NCBI GenBank assembly: GCA_002452695.1
Contig: DKFA01000114.1
Span: 1-14,393 of the forward strand
DNA from: Dehalococcoidia bacterium UBA6808
Lineage (GTDB): Bacteria > Chloroflexota > Dehalococcoidia > GIF9 > UBA5629
Length of the DNA stretch: 14,393 nucleotides
Direction: 5' to 3'
The notes under the pieces are model-generated. The model made no database searches, was not told the DNA's origin, and worked only from the letters and a program-made list of their open reading frames with translations. Shown here in pieces: positions 6,468-13,515 of the stretch. Both the position numbers and the translations under genes were made by a program. Within the stretch, counting starts at the first letter, position 1. Each line of letters opens with the position of its first letter.

Positions 6468-7022
6468 TCAGACCTTGCCTGACCAATGTGCGCGGCCTTC
6501 CAGATACAGGTCGCCGCCATGAATGTCATTGATTACGGTGGCAGGGAAGTCAACTACCTCAAGCCTCCGGACGGCCTCGGCTCCCAGGTCGGCGTAGGCG
6601 ATAATCTCGGACTTCCGGATGGTCTGGGAGATAAGCGCACCGGCGCCGCCGACGGCAGCAAAATAAACGGCTTTATATTCTTTTAGAGCATCTTTTACTT
6701 CGTCGGAGCGATGGCCTTTGCCAATCATTCCACGGATGCCCTTCTGCATAAGCCGGGGGGCGTAGGTGTCCACACGGCCGCTTGTGGTGGGACCGGCTGA
6801 TCCTATGACCTGTCCCGGCTTGGCCGGAGCAGGCCCCATATAGTAAACGACCTGGCCTTTGAGGTCGAAGGGTGGGTCTTCACCCCTGTCGAGGGCTTCG
6901 ACCAGTCTTTTATGTGCGGCATCGCGGGCCGTATAAAGAACGCCCGTGATAAGCACGTCGTCGCCGGCCTTCAAGCGTTTTACAGTTGCTTCATCCAGGG
7001 GAGCGGTTATTTTTAGGGGCAT
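6468..7022 (-). CDS. Fumarate hydratase class I, beta subunit (C-terminal domain)
   Basis: This 184-residue protein is the swivelling C-terminal half of class I fumarase, encoded separately from the Fe-S half. With the alpha subunit it would interconvert fumarate and (S)-malate in the cytoplasm. Visible signatures are YTARDAAHKRL, GPTTSGRVDTYAP, GKGHR, VGGAGALIS and AYADLGAEAVRRLEV. The ATG at 7022 follows the alpha-subunit TAA (7026-7024) with a single base between them, which indicates translational coupling and also fixes the start; the frame is open far upstream, within the alpha gene. Length is normal for a split beta subunit. L(+)-tartrate dehydratase (TtdB) is the closest alternative and cannot be excluded by motif alone. 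Confidence 0.92.
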   Translation of the reverse strand: MPLKITAPLDEATVKRLKAGDDVLITGVLYTARDAAHKRLVEALDRGEDPPFDLKGQVVYYMGPAPAKPGQVIGSAGPTTSGRVDTYAPRLMQKGIRGMIGKGHRSDEVKDALKEYKAVYFAAVGGAGALISQTIRKSEIIAYADLGAEAVRRLEVVDFPATVINDIHGGDLYLEGRAHWSGKV

Positions 7023-7023
7023 G

Positions 7024-7869
7024 TTAGAGGATGGCCTCCCTGTGCCGTGCGGCGTGGCATTGCAGATTGACGGCCAGCGGCAGGCTGGCGATGTGAGCAG
7101 GTAATATCTCGATATTGACGGCCAGTGCCGTAACAGTGCCTCCGTAACCCTGCGGCCCGATACCGAGGGCGTTGATTCGTTTAAGCAGTTCCTTTTCCAG
7201 TTCAGCGGTCTCGCTGTCGGCATTGTGCAACCCGACTCTGCGCAATAAAGATCGCTTGGCGAGGTCCATGGCCTTCTCAGCGGTGCCACCGATGCCAACA
7301 CCCACGATAACGGGTGGGCATGGATTGCTGCCGGCTTCGTCGACCGCCTTTACCACGGATTCGATAATGCCCTGCCTGCCGCTGGAAGGCGTCAGCATGA
7401 ACAGGCGGCTCATATTCTCGCTGCCTCCCCCTTTGGGCATTACGATTATTTTTAATTTGTCGCCAGGCACGATATCGGTATGGATGACGGCCGGGGTATT
7501 GTCATTGGTGTTGATGCGTGAGGAGTAGGGACTGTTAACCATGGACTTACGTAAAAAACCTGTATCGTAACCCTGCCTGACCCCGTGATTGACGGCGGTA
7601 TAGAGGTCACCGCTTGTGATATGCAGGTCCTGCCCCAATTCAAGGTAGACAACGGCTACGCCGCAGTCCTGGCAGATGGCTATTTTTTCCTGAGCAGCTA
7701 GCTCAGCGTTCCTGATGATAAGCTCCAGTGCCCTGCGTCCGGCGGGGGACTGCTCTTCCTTCGCCGCCTTTTTCAGCGCCTCCAATACATCTGCGGGCAG
7801 GTGATAATTGGAATCGCGGCAGAGCTCCGAGACGGCAGCGGTGATTTCATGTGCGTTGATCTCTCTCAA
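7024..7869 (-). CDS. Fumarate hydratase class I, alpha subunit (4Fe-4S domain)
   Basis: This 281-residue protein is the Fe-S catalytic half of a two-subunit class I fumarase. The likely 4Fe-4S ligands are Cys66 (in CQDCG), Cys184 (in NPCPP) and Cys271 (in NLQCHAARH). Other family marks are MVNSPYSSRINTNDNTP, PKGGGSENMS and VGVGIGGTAEKAM. Such enzymes are oxygen-labile, fitting an anaerobe. The start is TTG at 7869: an in-frame TGA lies eight codons upstream and no ATG or GTG is available, while an AGGGAT sequence sits just upstream. The nadB stop is 61 bp upstream, and the beta subunit follows after one base. The alternative is tartrate dehydratase TtdA; the nadB and general anaerobic context favours fumarase. 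Confidence 0.92.
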   Translation of the reverse strand: MREINAHEITAAVSELCRDSNYHLPADVLEALKKAAKEEQSPAGRRALELIIRNAELAAQEKIAICQDCGVAVVYLELGQDLHITSGDLYTAVNHGVRQGYDTGFLRKSMVNSPYSSRINTNDNTPAVIHTDIVPGDKLKIIVMPKGGGSENMSRLFMLTPSSGRQGIIESVVKAVDEAGSNPCPPVIVGVGIGGTAEKAMDLAKRSLLRRVGLHNADSETAELEKELLKRINALGIGPQGYGGTVTALAVNIEILPAHIASLPLAVNLQCHAARHREAIL

Positions 7870-7930
7870 TTCAATATCCCTGCCGGGTCATGTCGTGTAA
7901 CGATTTCAAAATAGCTGAATCCCGGCCTGA

Positions 7931-9481
7931 TCATGCCGCCCCCGCAGAATGGATGAATACGGTATGCTTCTGCCAGGCTGGGAGCGACTCGGGAAAGTCG
8001 GTGCGGTAATGCGCGCCGCGGCTTTCCTGGCGCAGCAGGGCCGCTTCGGTGATCAGCCTGGCATTAGTGATCATGGCGGATAGCTCATAGGCGGGACGGT
8101 CGGCGGGCTTGGGCAATTGCTGCTGCCAGGCAGCCAGGATGCCTGCCGCGTTATTCAGCCCGTCACCGTTCCGCACGATGCCGACTTCGTCCCAGAGGAG
8201 GGACTGCAGATTTTGCAGGTTCAGAGCCGGTATCTCACCGGAGGCAGGCGGGCAGCTCAGTCTGTGATAATCGGCCGGGCCGGCCCTTTGCTCTTTGTTG
8301 CCGTTGGGCATCAACGATTTTTCGATGATCCTCTTGCTGAAGATGACGACTTCGAGCAGTGAGTTGGAGGCCAGCCGGTTGGCGCCGTGTACTCCCGTAC
8401 AGGCCGTCTCGCCAGCGGCGAAGAGGCCGCGGATATTGGTCTCGCCCCACGTATTGACCTTGACGCCGCCCATTAGATAGTGAGCGGCAGGAGCTACCGG
8501 GATTAGACCTTTGGTGATATCCAATCCGTGGTCGAGGCAGAAGCGGTAGATATGCGGGAAGCGAGTGGTGACCTTGACGGGAGGCAGATGGGTGACATCA
8601 AGGAAAACGCGGTCGCTGCCGGTCTTCCTCATCTCGGCCACGATGCTGCGTGCCACTATATCACGGGGCGCCAGCTCGGCCTGGGGTGTGTAGTCCGTCA
8701 TAAAACGTTTGCCATCAACATTGCACAGGATGCCTCCTTCGCCTCTAACTGCCTCGGTGATGAGGAATGGCCAGACGCCGGGCAAACGCAGCGCGGTGGG
8801 ATGAAACTGATAAAACTCCATATCTGTGATCTCCGCCCCGGCGTTGAAGGCAAGGGCAATACCATCCCCTGTGGCTGTATCGGAGTTGGTCGTATATTTA
8901 TACAGCCGGCCCGCACCACCTGAAGCGAGAATAACGGCCCGGCAGGCATACTCCTCACTCAGCCCGCTGCGGAAATCCGTTGCTTTGACACCTTTTACCT
9001 TGCCGTTTTCGATGATGATCTCGGTGGCCAGACAGTATTCGAGCACATCGATGGGCGACATCAGCGCCAGCTCACTTAGGGTAGACTCGATATATTCGCC
9101 GGTGGCGTCACCGCCGGCGTGCAGGATGCGAGGCACGGAATGAGCAGCTTCGCGTGTGAGAGCGATCTCGCCGTCCAGTGTATCGAAGGGAACGCCGAAG
9201 CGGATGAGGTCAGAGATGCGGTCGGGGGCCTCGTTGACCAGGATCTTTACCGCCTCAGGATCGCATAAACCGGCGCCGGCCTTGATGGTATCTTCGTAGT
9301 GCATTTCGGGAGAATCGTTCTTGCCGATTGCTGCTGCAATGCCGCCCTGGGCATAGCGGGTATTACATTCCTCAATATGGCCCTTGGTAATAATGATTAC
9401 AGAGCCGTGCTCTTTAGCCAGCAAAGCGCTATACAGTCCGGCGATACCGCTGCCGATGATGACGTAATCGTAATATTTCAT
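7931..9481 (-). CDS. nadB: L-aspartate oxidase
   Basis: This 516-residue FAD flavoprotein oxidises L-aspartate to iminoaspartate, the first step of de novo NAD synthesis. It belongs to the succinate dehydrogenase/fumarate reductase flavoprotein family. The FAD-binding GSGIAG is at 10-15, followed by NTRYAQGGIAAAI (40-52), the capping-domain segment HSVPRILHAGGDATG (114-128), MEFYQFHPTAL, AAHYLMGGVKV and the second FAD contact GETACTGVHGANRLASNSL. The C-terminal helical domain is present and ends near the stop. Characterised NadB enzymes can use oxygen or fumarate as electron acceptor; in an anaerobe fumarate is the likely one, and the fumarase genes follow directly. The start ATG has only a weak CAGGT upstream. 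The thiolase gene ends 44 bp before it, so the two are probably cotranscribed. nadA lies in another unit on the opposite strand. Confidence 0.96.
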   Translation of the reverse strand: MKYYDYVIIGSGIAGLYSALLAKEHGSVIIITKGHIEECNTRYAQGGIAAAIGKNDSPEMHYEDTIKAGAGLCDPEAVKILVNEAPDRISDLIRFGVPFDTLDGEIALTREAAHSVPRILHAGGDATGEYIESTLSELALMSPIDVLEYCLATEIIIENGKVKGVKATDFRSGLSEEYACRAVILASGGAGRLYKYTTNSDTATGDGIALAFNAGAEITDMEFYQFHPTALRLPGVWPFLITEAVRGEGGILCNVDGKRFMTDYTPQAELAPRDIVARSIVAEMRKTGSDRVFLDVTHLPPVKVTTRFPHIYRFCLDHGLDITKGLIPVAPAAHYLMGGVKVNTWGETNIRGLFAAGETACTGVHGANRLASNSLLEVVIFSKRIIEKSLMPNGNKEQRAGPADYHRLSCPPASGEIPALNLQNLQSLLWDEVGIVRNGDGLNNAAGILAAWQQQLPKPADRPAYELSAMITNARLITEAALLRQESRGAHYRTDFPESLPAWQKHTVFIHSAGAA

Positions 9482-9525
9482 CAGTTAAGACCTGATCCAC
9501 CCTGGCTACCCACAGATACAGTATA

Positions 9526-10767
9526 TCAGGATTTCTCGAGGATACCGCAAATTCCCATGCCACCGCCGCCGCAAATGGCGATCAGGCCGGTCTTTACATC
9601 ACGTCTATGCATCTCGTTAACGAGGGTGGTGAGGATGCGGGCGCCGGTGGCTCCCAGCGGATGGCCCAGGGCCACGCAGGAGCCGTTGACGTTGACGCGC
9701 TCGCGGTCCTTTTCTGTGATTCCGAGCTCTTTGAAGTTGGCCAGAATCTGGGCGCTGAAAGCTTCGTGTATCTCGATGAGGTCTATTTGAGCCAGGCTGA
9801 TCCCCGTCTTCTGCAGGGCCTGGTTGACAGCCAGCGTGACCGATTTCCAGGCCTCGCGGGGATCGGCCCCGCTGTAAGCAAAGCCCTTGGTCGAAGCCAG
9901 CGGATTAATCCCAAGGCTTTTAGCCTTCTCTTCGGACATCAGCACACAGACCGCCGCCCCGTCATTCTCACCGGATGAATTGGCCGCTGTGCAAACGCCT
10001 CCCTGCACCGGCTTCAATTTGGCCAGAGATTCGAGGGTCGTATCGCGGCGGGGGCGCTCATCGATGCTGAACATGAGGCGCTCTCCCTTAACTTGTGGGA
10101 CAGGGATAGGCACGATCTCCTGTTTGAAATTTCCATTATCCTGGGCAGCGCAGGCGCGCTGATTGCTGGTGACGGCCCACTGGTCGACCTCAGTGCGGGT
10201 GAGGCTGTGCTCCCTTGCGGCGGTCTCGGCCCAGGTCATCATGGATTGCAGCACGCCAAACCTTTCCTCGGGTTGAGACATGACGCGTCCACGCAGCATC
10301 CTATCATAGAGAGGCAGTGACCAGGTAGACAGGCTGCCGTGCCCTTTAGGCATATCGCCGCTGCCGCCGACGCCCCACCTGATATCGCCTTTAAGGTACA
10401 GCTCGGCGGTGCTCATGCTCTCAACCCCTCCTGCGACCACGATATCGGCATTGCCGGTCTGTATCATCATGGATGCGAAGGTGATGGCATCAAGCCCGCC
10501 GGGGCACCGCCTGTCTATGGTGAAGCCTACCACATAAACCGGCCAGCCAGCTTTGAGAAGCGCCATACGGGAGATATTGACATATTCCCCGCTCTGGTAA
10601 TTCTGGGCCATGATAACGGCATTAACATCACTGGGAATTAGGCCGGATCTTTTGACTGATTCGTTTAAAACAACGGCTGCCAGGTCATAGGCGGGAACGG
10701 AGCGCAGTGCGCCCCCGAAGTTGCCTATAGCAGAACGCACGGCGCTGGTAATAACGACTTTAGTCAC
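9526..10767 (-). CDS. Thiolase (acetyl-CoA C-acyltransferase), FadI/HADHB-like
   Basis: This 413-residue full-length thiolase makes or cleaves 3-oxoacyl-CoA. Active-site elements are the nucleophile Cys88 in DRRCPGGLDAI, His334 in EIHEAFSAQILANF, His369 in ALGHPLGATGAR and Cys399 in ICGGGGMG. HEAF followed by Q-x-LANF resembles the trifunctional-enzyme (FadI/HADHB) subgroup rather than the NEAF form of biosynthetic acetoacetyl-CoA thiolases. The nucleophile context CPGG departs from the usual C-[SGA]-S-G. The start is GTG at 10767, with GGGAGGT 6 nt upstream. It is probably the first gene of the thiolase-nadB-fumarase operon. No 3-hydroxyacyl-CoA dehydrogenase or enoyl-CoA hydratase lies nearby, so pathway direction is unknown. 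Confidence 0.93.
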   Translation of the reverse strand: MTKVVITSAVRSAIGNFGGALRSVPAYDLAAVVLNESVKRSGLIPSDVNAVIMAQNYQSGEYVNISRMALLKAGWPVYVVGFTIDRRCPGGLDAITFASMMIQTGNADIVVAGGVESMSTAELYLKGDIRWGVGGSGDMPKGHGSLSTWSLPLYDRMLRGRVMSQPEERFGVLQSMMTWAETAAREHSLTRTEVDQWAVTSNQRACAAQDNGNFKQEIVPIPVPQVKGERLMFSIDERPRRDTTLESLAKLKPVQGGVCTAANSSGENDGAAVCVLMSEEKAKSLGINPLASTKGFAYSGADPREAWKSVTLAVNQALQKTGISLAQIDLIEIHEAFSAQILANFKELGITEKDRERVNVNGSCVALGHPLGATGARILTTLVNEMHRRDVKTGLIAICGGGGMGICGILEKS

Positions 10768-10815
10768 AGCAGACCTCCCTCAAAAATAGAATTTGTTGTG
10801 CCCGCAGACAGGCGG

Positions 10816-10824
10816 ATTATATCA
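10816..10824 (-). promoter_or_regulatory. Extended -10 promoter for the thiolase-nadB-fumarase operon
   Basis: On the minus strand this reads TGATATAAT, a consensus -10 with the extended TGn element. No strong -35 is visible (TAGCAC at 18 bp is poor), as is common with extended -10 promoters. Transcription would start near 10809, about 42 nt before the GTG at 10767. Confidence 0.45.
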
Positions 10825-10893
10825 CTGAGCTATTTAAAAGTGCTACAAAAATTTTACAGACTTAAGTACTAAATAATCGAGACTAATTAGCCA

Positions 10894-10921
10894 TTGAAAA
10901 ACATATTTACAGAGATATAAT
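10894..10921 (+). promoter_or_regulatory. Sigma70-like promoter of the secreted-protein gene
   Basis: TTGAAA (10894-10899) and a perfect TATAAT (10916-10921) are separated by 16 bp. The predicted start near 10928 leaves a leader of about 20 nt, including the AGGGA Shine-Dalgarno site before the ATG at 10947. It is back to back with the operon promoter on the other strand. Confidence 0.6.
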
Positions 10922-10946
10922 TCTCCTATACCAGGGAATTAGTAAG

Positions 10947-11540
10947 ATGAAAGGCGTGAAAAAGATAAAGACGCAGGCGCTGAAAAAAGGAGCGGGAATC
11001 AGGATAATCCCAGCCCTGACCGTGCTATGCATCTGTTGCATTGCCGTAGTTGGGATCGATCACAGGCCGGTCAACGCCTTCAATAACAGCGCTTCCGGAG
11101 CGGCGCAACCGGCTCCTCTAAGGCCCCAACTGACTGCTGCATTGATTATGCCGGCTCAAATAGGTTTCTGCCAGAATTTTAGTTTCAGTGTCACGGTAAT
11201 CAACTACGGCAATGCTCCCGCCGGGAATGCCCACATGTATTTTCAGAACTTCCCCGGTGATTTTTTTACCCTTATGAACGTCGATCAGGCCTCGAACAGG
11301 ATGAATGAAAATACAGAGGATATCGACCTGGGCAACCTGTCTCCCAACCATCAAAAGACCGTAAATTTTGTGATATATACGCCATTTCAGAAAAAGTTGA
11401 ACGCAGAATGGTCACGTAAGTTCTATTTCAACTTTTCCGCAAGCTATGACAATGCGCCTGAACAAATGCTGGGAAGGATTCTGTTCCTGGCGGGTTATGG
11501 CAAGATACAGACGCAGAGGTCCGGCTTCATCCGGCCGTAA
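10947..11540 (+). CDS. Secreted protein with CARDB/DUF11-like beta-sandwich
   Basis: This 197-residue exported protein has a Lys-rich N-region (1-18), a hydrophobic core (about 19-37) and a likely signal-peptidase site after PVNA (residue 44); otherwise the core acts as a membrane anchor. A short Ala/Pro linker leads to a domain at about 62-180 whose pattern (FSFSVTVINYGNAPAGN, then DLGNLSPNHQKTVNFVIYT) is that of immunoglobulin-like CARDB or DUF11 folds, often found in surface adhesion or scaffold proteins. Family membership is by pattern only. The start ATG is preceded by AGGGA 9-10 nt upstream and a good promoter. The gene is divergent from the thiolase operon and followed by a transposase relic. 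Partner and function are unknown. Confidence 0.7.
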   Translation: MKGVKKIKTQALKKGAGIRIIPALTVLCICCIAVVGIDHRPVNAFNNSASGAAQPAPLRPQLTAALIMPAQIGFCQNFSFSVTVINYGNAPAGNAHMYFQNFPGDFFTLMNVDQASNRMNENTEDIDLGNLSPNHQKTVNFVIYTPFQKKLNAEWSRKFYFNFSASYDNAPEQMLGRILFLAGYGKIQTQRSGFIRP

Positions 11541-11613
11541 ATTCAGTCCACTTGCAGGAATTACAGCGCCAGACCTTCATTATTTACACCGACACCGGCA
11601 AGACAGCAACTGC

Positions 11614-11757
11614 TCTCCAAAAGAACACTATAAGCATCTGCGTACGACCAACGTAGTTGAATCTCCCTTTGCCGCTTTGCGGTTAAGGACCGATGCGGCC
11701 AAACGCTATAAGAAGGTCGAGAACGCCTTGACAAGACCTCCAGAATCATCTGCCTGA
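11614..11757 (+). pseudogene. IS256/Mutator-family transposase C-terminal relic
   Basis: In the frame running through 11614-11730 the peptide reads SPKEHYKHLRTTNVVESPF and then AALRLRTDAAKRYKKVENA. This matches the conserved segment around the last catalytic Glu of IS256 (Mutator-type) transposases, which have the pattern H-x-H-[IL]-R-T-T-N-x-x-E-S-x-F-A-x-[VL]-R-x-R-T. Only about 40 residues remain. I find no upstream DD catalytic part, no start and no terminal inverted repeats, and the frame stops soon after (11758). It is a degraded remnant in the 300-bp gap between the secreted-protein and thiN genes, with no expected activity. Confidence 0.75.
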
Positions 11758-11774
11758 TTTGCGCCCTGCCCTGT

Positions 11775-11803
11775 TTGATTTAACCCTGTCCTGACGGTAT
11801 GAT
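11775..11803 (+). promoter_or_regulatory. Sigma70-like promoter of the thiN-nadA pair
   Basis: TTGATT (11775-11780) and TATGAT (11798-11803) are separated by exactly 17 bp. Transcription would start near 11810, about 30 nt before the thiN ATG. I see no TPP-riboswitch core in this short leader. Confidence 0.55.
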
Positions 11804-11840
11804 AGACATATAAAATTTGATTAGAGACAAATAGATTGCT

Positions 11841-12431
11841 ATGAATAAGAAAGACAGGGCTGAAAAAATCATGGGCAACCTCGCCCAGGCGGTAGCCATG
11901 TTGCAAAAATGCAGGGAGTTTTCCTTACTCATGCCGGAGGTGCGGGTAAATGTCGTCTATGCTCTTCCGGGTGCAGACGACAGCCGGGATGTTGCCGCCA
12001 TAGAGGGCAGGATAACAGTGGTCAATGGTTTTCCGCACGCGTCGGGATGGCCTGAATGGGGGGTGTCTGACCATATGGCAAGGTTGGTAATAGAGGCAAG
12101 GAAATTCAACCCGGACATCAATGCCGGTATCAATTTCAAATGCGACAAAAGTATTATCACAGTGGTGAAAAAATATGCCAGGGACAATAAACTGTCCTAT
12201 GGCTGGATTGACCGTACAAAAGAGCCCCAGGCCGCAGCGGAGATCGACGGCTTGTCCATCCCCTGGAAAGTAAAGTATCTGGTTGAACAGAATGGGAAAG
12301 TGCCGGTGTTGTTTTATGAAGGGGATGGATGGGGCAAGGAGCCCCTATTTTTCGCGTTGGGTAAAGACGCCGTAGCAGTTGTAAAAATGGCTATCGAAAT
12401 CGCTCGTAGTTATAAACAGGCAGCGCAATAA
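11841..12431 (+). CDS. thiN: Stand-alone ThiN domain, thiamin-phosphate synthase-like
   Basis: This 196-residue protein is essentially a single ThiN domain. ThiN is the thiamin-phosphate synthase known mainly from archaea, which joins HMP-PP and THZ-P in place of ThiE and is usually fused to ThiD or to an HTH regulator. Signatures seen are VNVVYALPGADDSRDVAAIEG (residues 36-56), GRITVV (56-61), GVSDHMARLVIEARK (74-88), INFKCDKSI, DRTKEP and the C-terminal GDGWGKEPLFFALG (161-174). No kinase or HTH part is present: the 30 residues before the core look like the domain's own first helix. The ATG at 11841 has no strong Shine-Dalgarno site, but a promoter lies just upstream. nadA follows after 18 bp, so the two are probably cotranscribed. 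The product could be catalytic or a ligand-binding regulator; motif conservation favours the enzyme. Confidence 0.85.
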   Translation: MNKKDRAEKIMGNLAQAVAMLQKCREFSLLMPEVRVNVVYALPGADDSRDVAAIEGRITVVNGFPHASGWPEWGVSDHMARLVIEARKFNPDINAGINFKCDKSIITVVKKYARDNKLSYGWIDRTKEPQAAAEIDGLSIPWKVKYLVEQNGKVPVLFYEGDGWGKEPLFFALGKDAVAVVKMAIEIARSYKQAAQ

Positions 12432-12449
12432 ATATCATAAAAACGGTTT

Positions 12450-13382
12450 ATGGATACTGAAATGGACGAAGCTGAAAATAACGCCGCAATCCTCGCTAGG
12501 ATAAAAGAATTAAAGCGCAAACGTAATGCCATTATACTTGCGCATAACTACCAGCGTCCCGAAATACAGGACATTGGTGATTTTACCGGGGACTCACTGG
12601 AACTGAGCCGCAGGGCGGTCAGTGCGGCTGAAGCCGATGTTATTGTGTTTTGCGGCGTGCGTTTTATGGCTGAGACTGCCTCCATACTCAATCCTGGCAA
12701 GATTGTCTTATTGCCTAATGCAGATGCAGGTTGCCCCATGGCAGATATGATAGATGCCGCCGCCCTGATCGCAAAAAAGAAGGAAATACCGTCAGCCCGG
12801 GTTGTCTGCTATGTCAATTCAACGGCCGAGGTCAAGGCTGAATCGGATATTTGCTGCACCTCGGCCAATGCTGTTCAGGTAGTGCAGAGCCTGGGCGACG
12901 GGGAAATACTCTTTGTCCCCGACCAGTATCTGGGTCAGTGGGTTGCCACGAAGCTCAAAAGGGAGCTGATCCTCTGGCCGGGATATTGCCCGACGCATGT
13001 AAAAATTATGCCTGAGGACATTTTAAACCTCAAACAAAAACATCCAGGAGCTGTGGCGTTGGTACACCCGGAATGCAGACCTGAAGTGACCTGCATTGCC
13101 GATGAAGTGTTGAGCACAGGGGGTATGATACGTTTCGTCAAACAATCGGATGCCACTGTTTTCATTATCGGCACCGAACGCGAAATCATACACAGGCTGA
13201 CTATAGAAAACCCCGGTAAAACCTTCATACATGCTTCCAAAAAGGCAATTTGCCCGAATATGAAGAAGATCAAGCTTAAACATGTATTATCTGCGCTGGA
13301 GGAAATGAAGCCCGAGATCAAAGTACCCGAAGCTATTCGTGTACGTGCCAGAAAGGCGCTGGACAGAATGCTGGAAATCTAA
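12450..13382 (+). CDS. nadA: Quinolinate synthase A
   Basis: This 310-residue 4Fe-4S enzyme condenses iminoaspartate with dihydroxyacetone phosphate to quinolinate, the step after NadB. Family motifs are AHNYQRPEIQDIGDFTGDSL (31-50), VFCGVRFMAETA, PNADAGCPMADM (89-100), YVNSTAEVKAESD, FVPDQYLGQWV and HPECRPEV. By spacing relative to characterised NadA, the cluster ligands should be Cys95, Cys180 (WPGYCPTH) and Cys268 (AICPNM). Length is normal for the short bacterial/archaeal type. An in-frame stop lies just upstream of the ATG at 12450. No strong Shine-Dalgarno site is seen, and Met5 is an alternative start. It lies 18 bp after thiN and is separate from nadB. Confidence 0.96.
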   Translation: MDTEMDEAENNAAILARIKELKRKRNAIILAHNYQRPEIQDIGDFTGDSLELSRRAVSAAEADVIVFCGVRFMAETASILNPGKIVLLPNADAGCPMADMIDAAALIAKKKEIPSARVVCYVNSTAEVKAESDICCTSANAVQVVQSLGDGEILFVPDQYLGQWVATKLKRELILWPGYCPTHVKIMPEDILNLKQKHPGAVALVHPECRPEVTCIADEVLSTGGMIRFVKQSDATVFIIGTEREIIHRLTIENPGKTFIHASKKAICPNMKKIKLKHVLSALEEMKPEIKVPEAIRVRARKALDRMLEI

Positions 13383-13388
13383 ATGTGG

Positions 13389-13463
13389 GTTGCTATAATA
13401 TATTTTAACTGTGTGCAAGGGATATAGCAGTTGATTGCATTGCCGTAAATGCGTTGCTATAAT
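13389..13463 (+). repeat. Direct repeat of GTTGCTATAAT
   Basis: The 11-bp sequence GTTGCTATAAT occurs at 13389-13399 and again at 13453-13463, 64 bp apart, in the gap after nadA. Each copy contains an extended -10 element (TGCTATAAT). Only the second has a well-placed -35. Confidence 0.6.
13435..13463 (+). promoter_or_regulatory. Sigma70-like promoter of the coiled-coil protein gene
   Basis: TTGCAT (13435-13440) is followed after 17 bp by a perfect TATAAT (13458-13463) that also carries the extended TGn element. The leader would be about 45 nt, ending at a GAGGA Shine-Dalgarno site before the ATG at 13516. The gene therefore need not depend on read-through from nadA. Confidence 0.65.
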
Positions 13464-13515
13464 TGCTGTCATCGGTTACTATTTAATTAGTAAGTGGAGA
13501 ATATACGAGGATAAA

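Noticed and set aside
8528..9790. Several plus-strand frames of 80-160 codons across nadB and the thiolase gene
   Set aside because: All are antisense to strongly conserved enzymes and have no family resemblance or ribosome sites.
11760..11840. Possible TPP riboswitch ahead of thiN
   Set aside because: The leader from the predicted start is only about 30 nt and contains no CUGAGA-type THI-box core.
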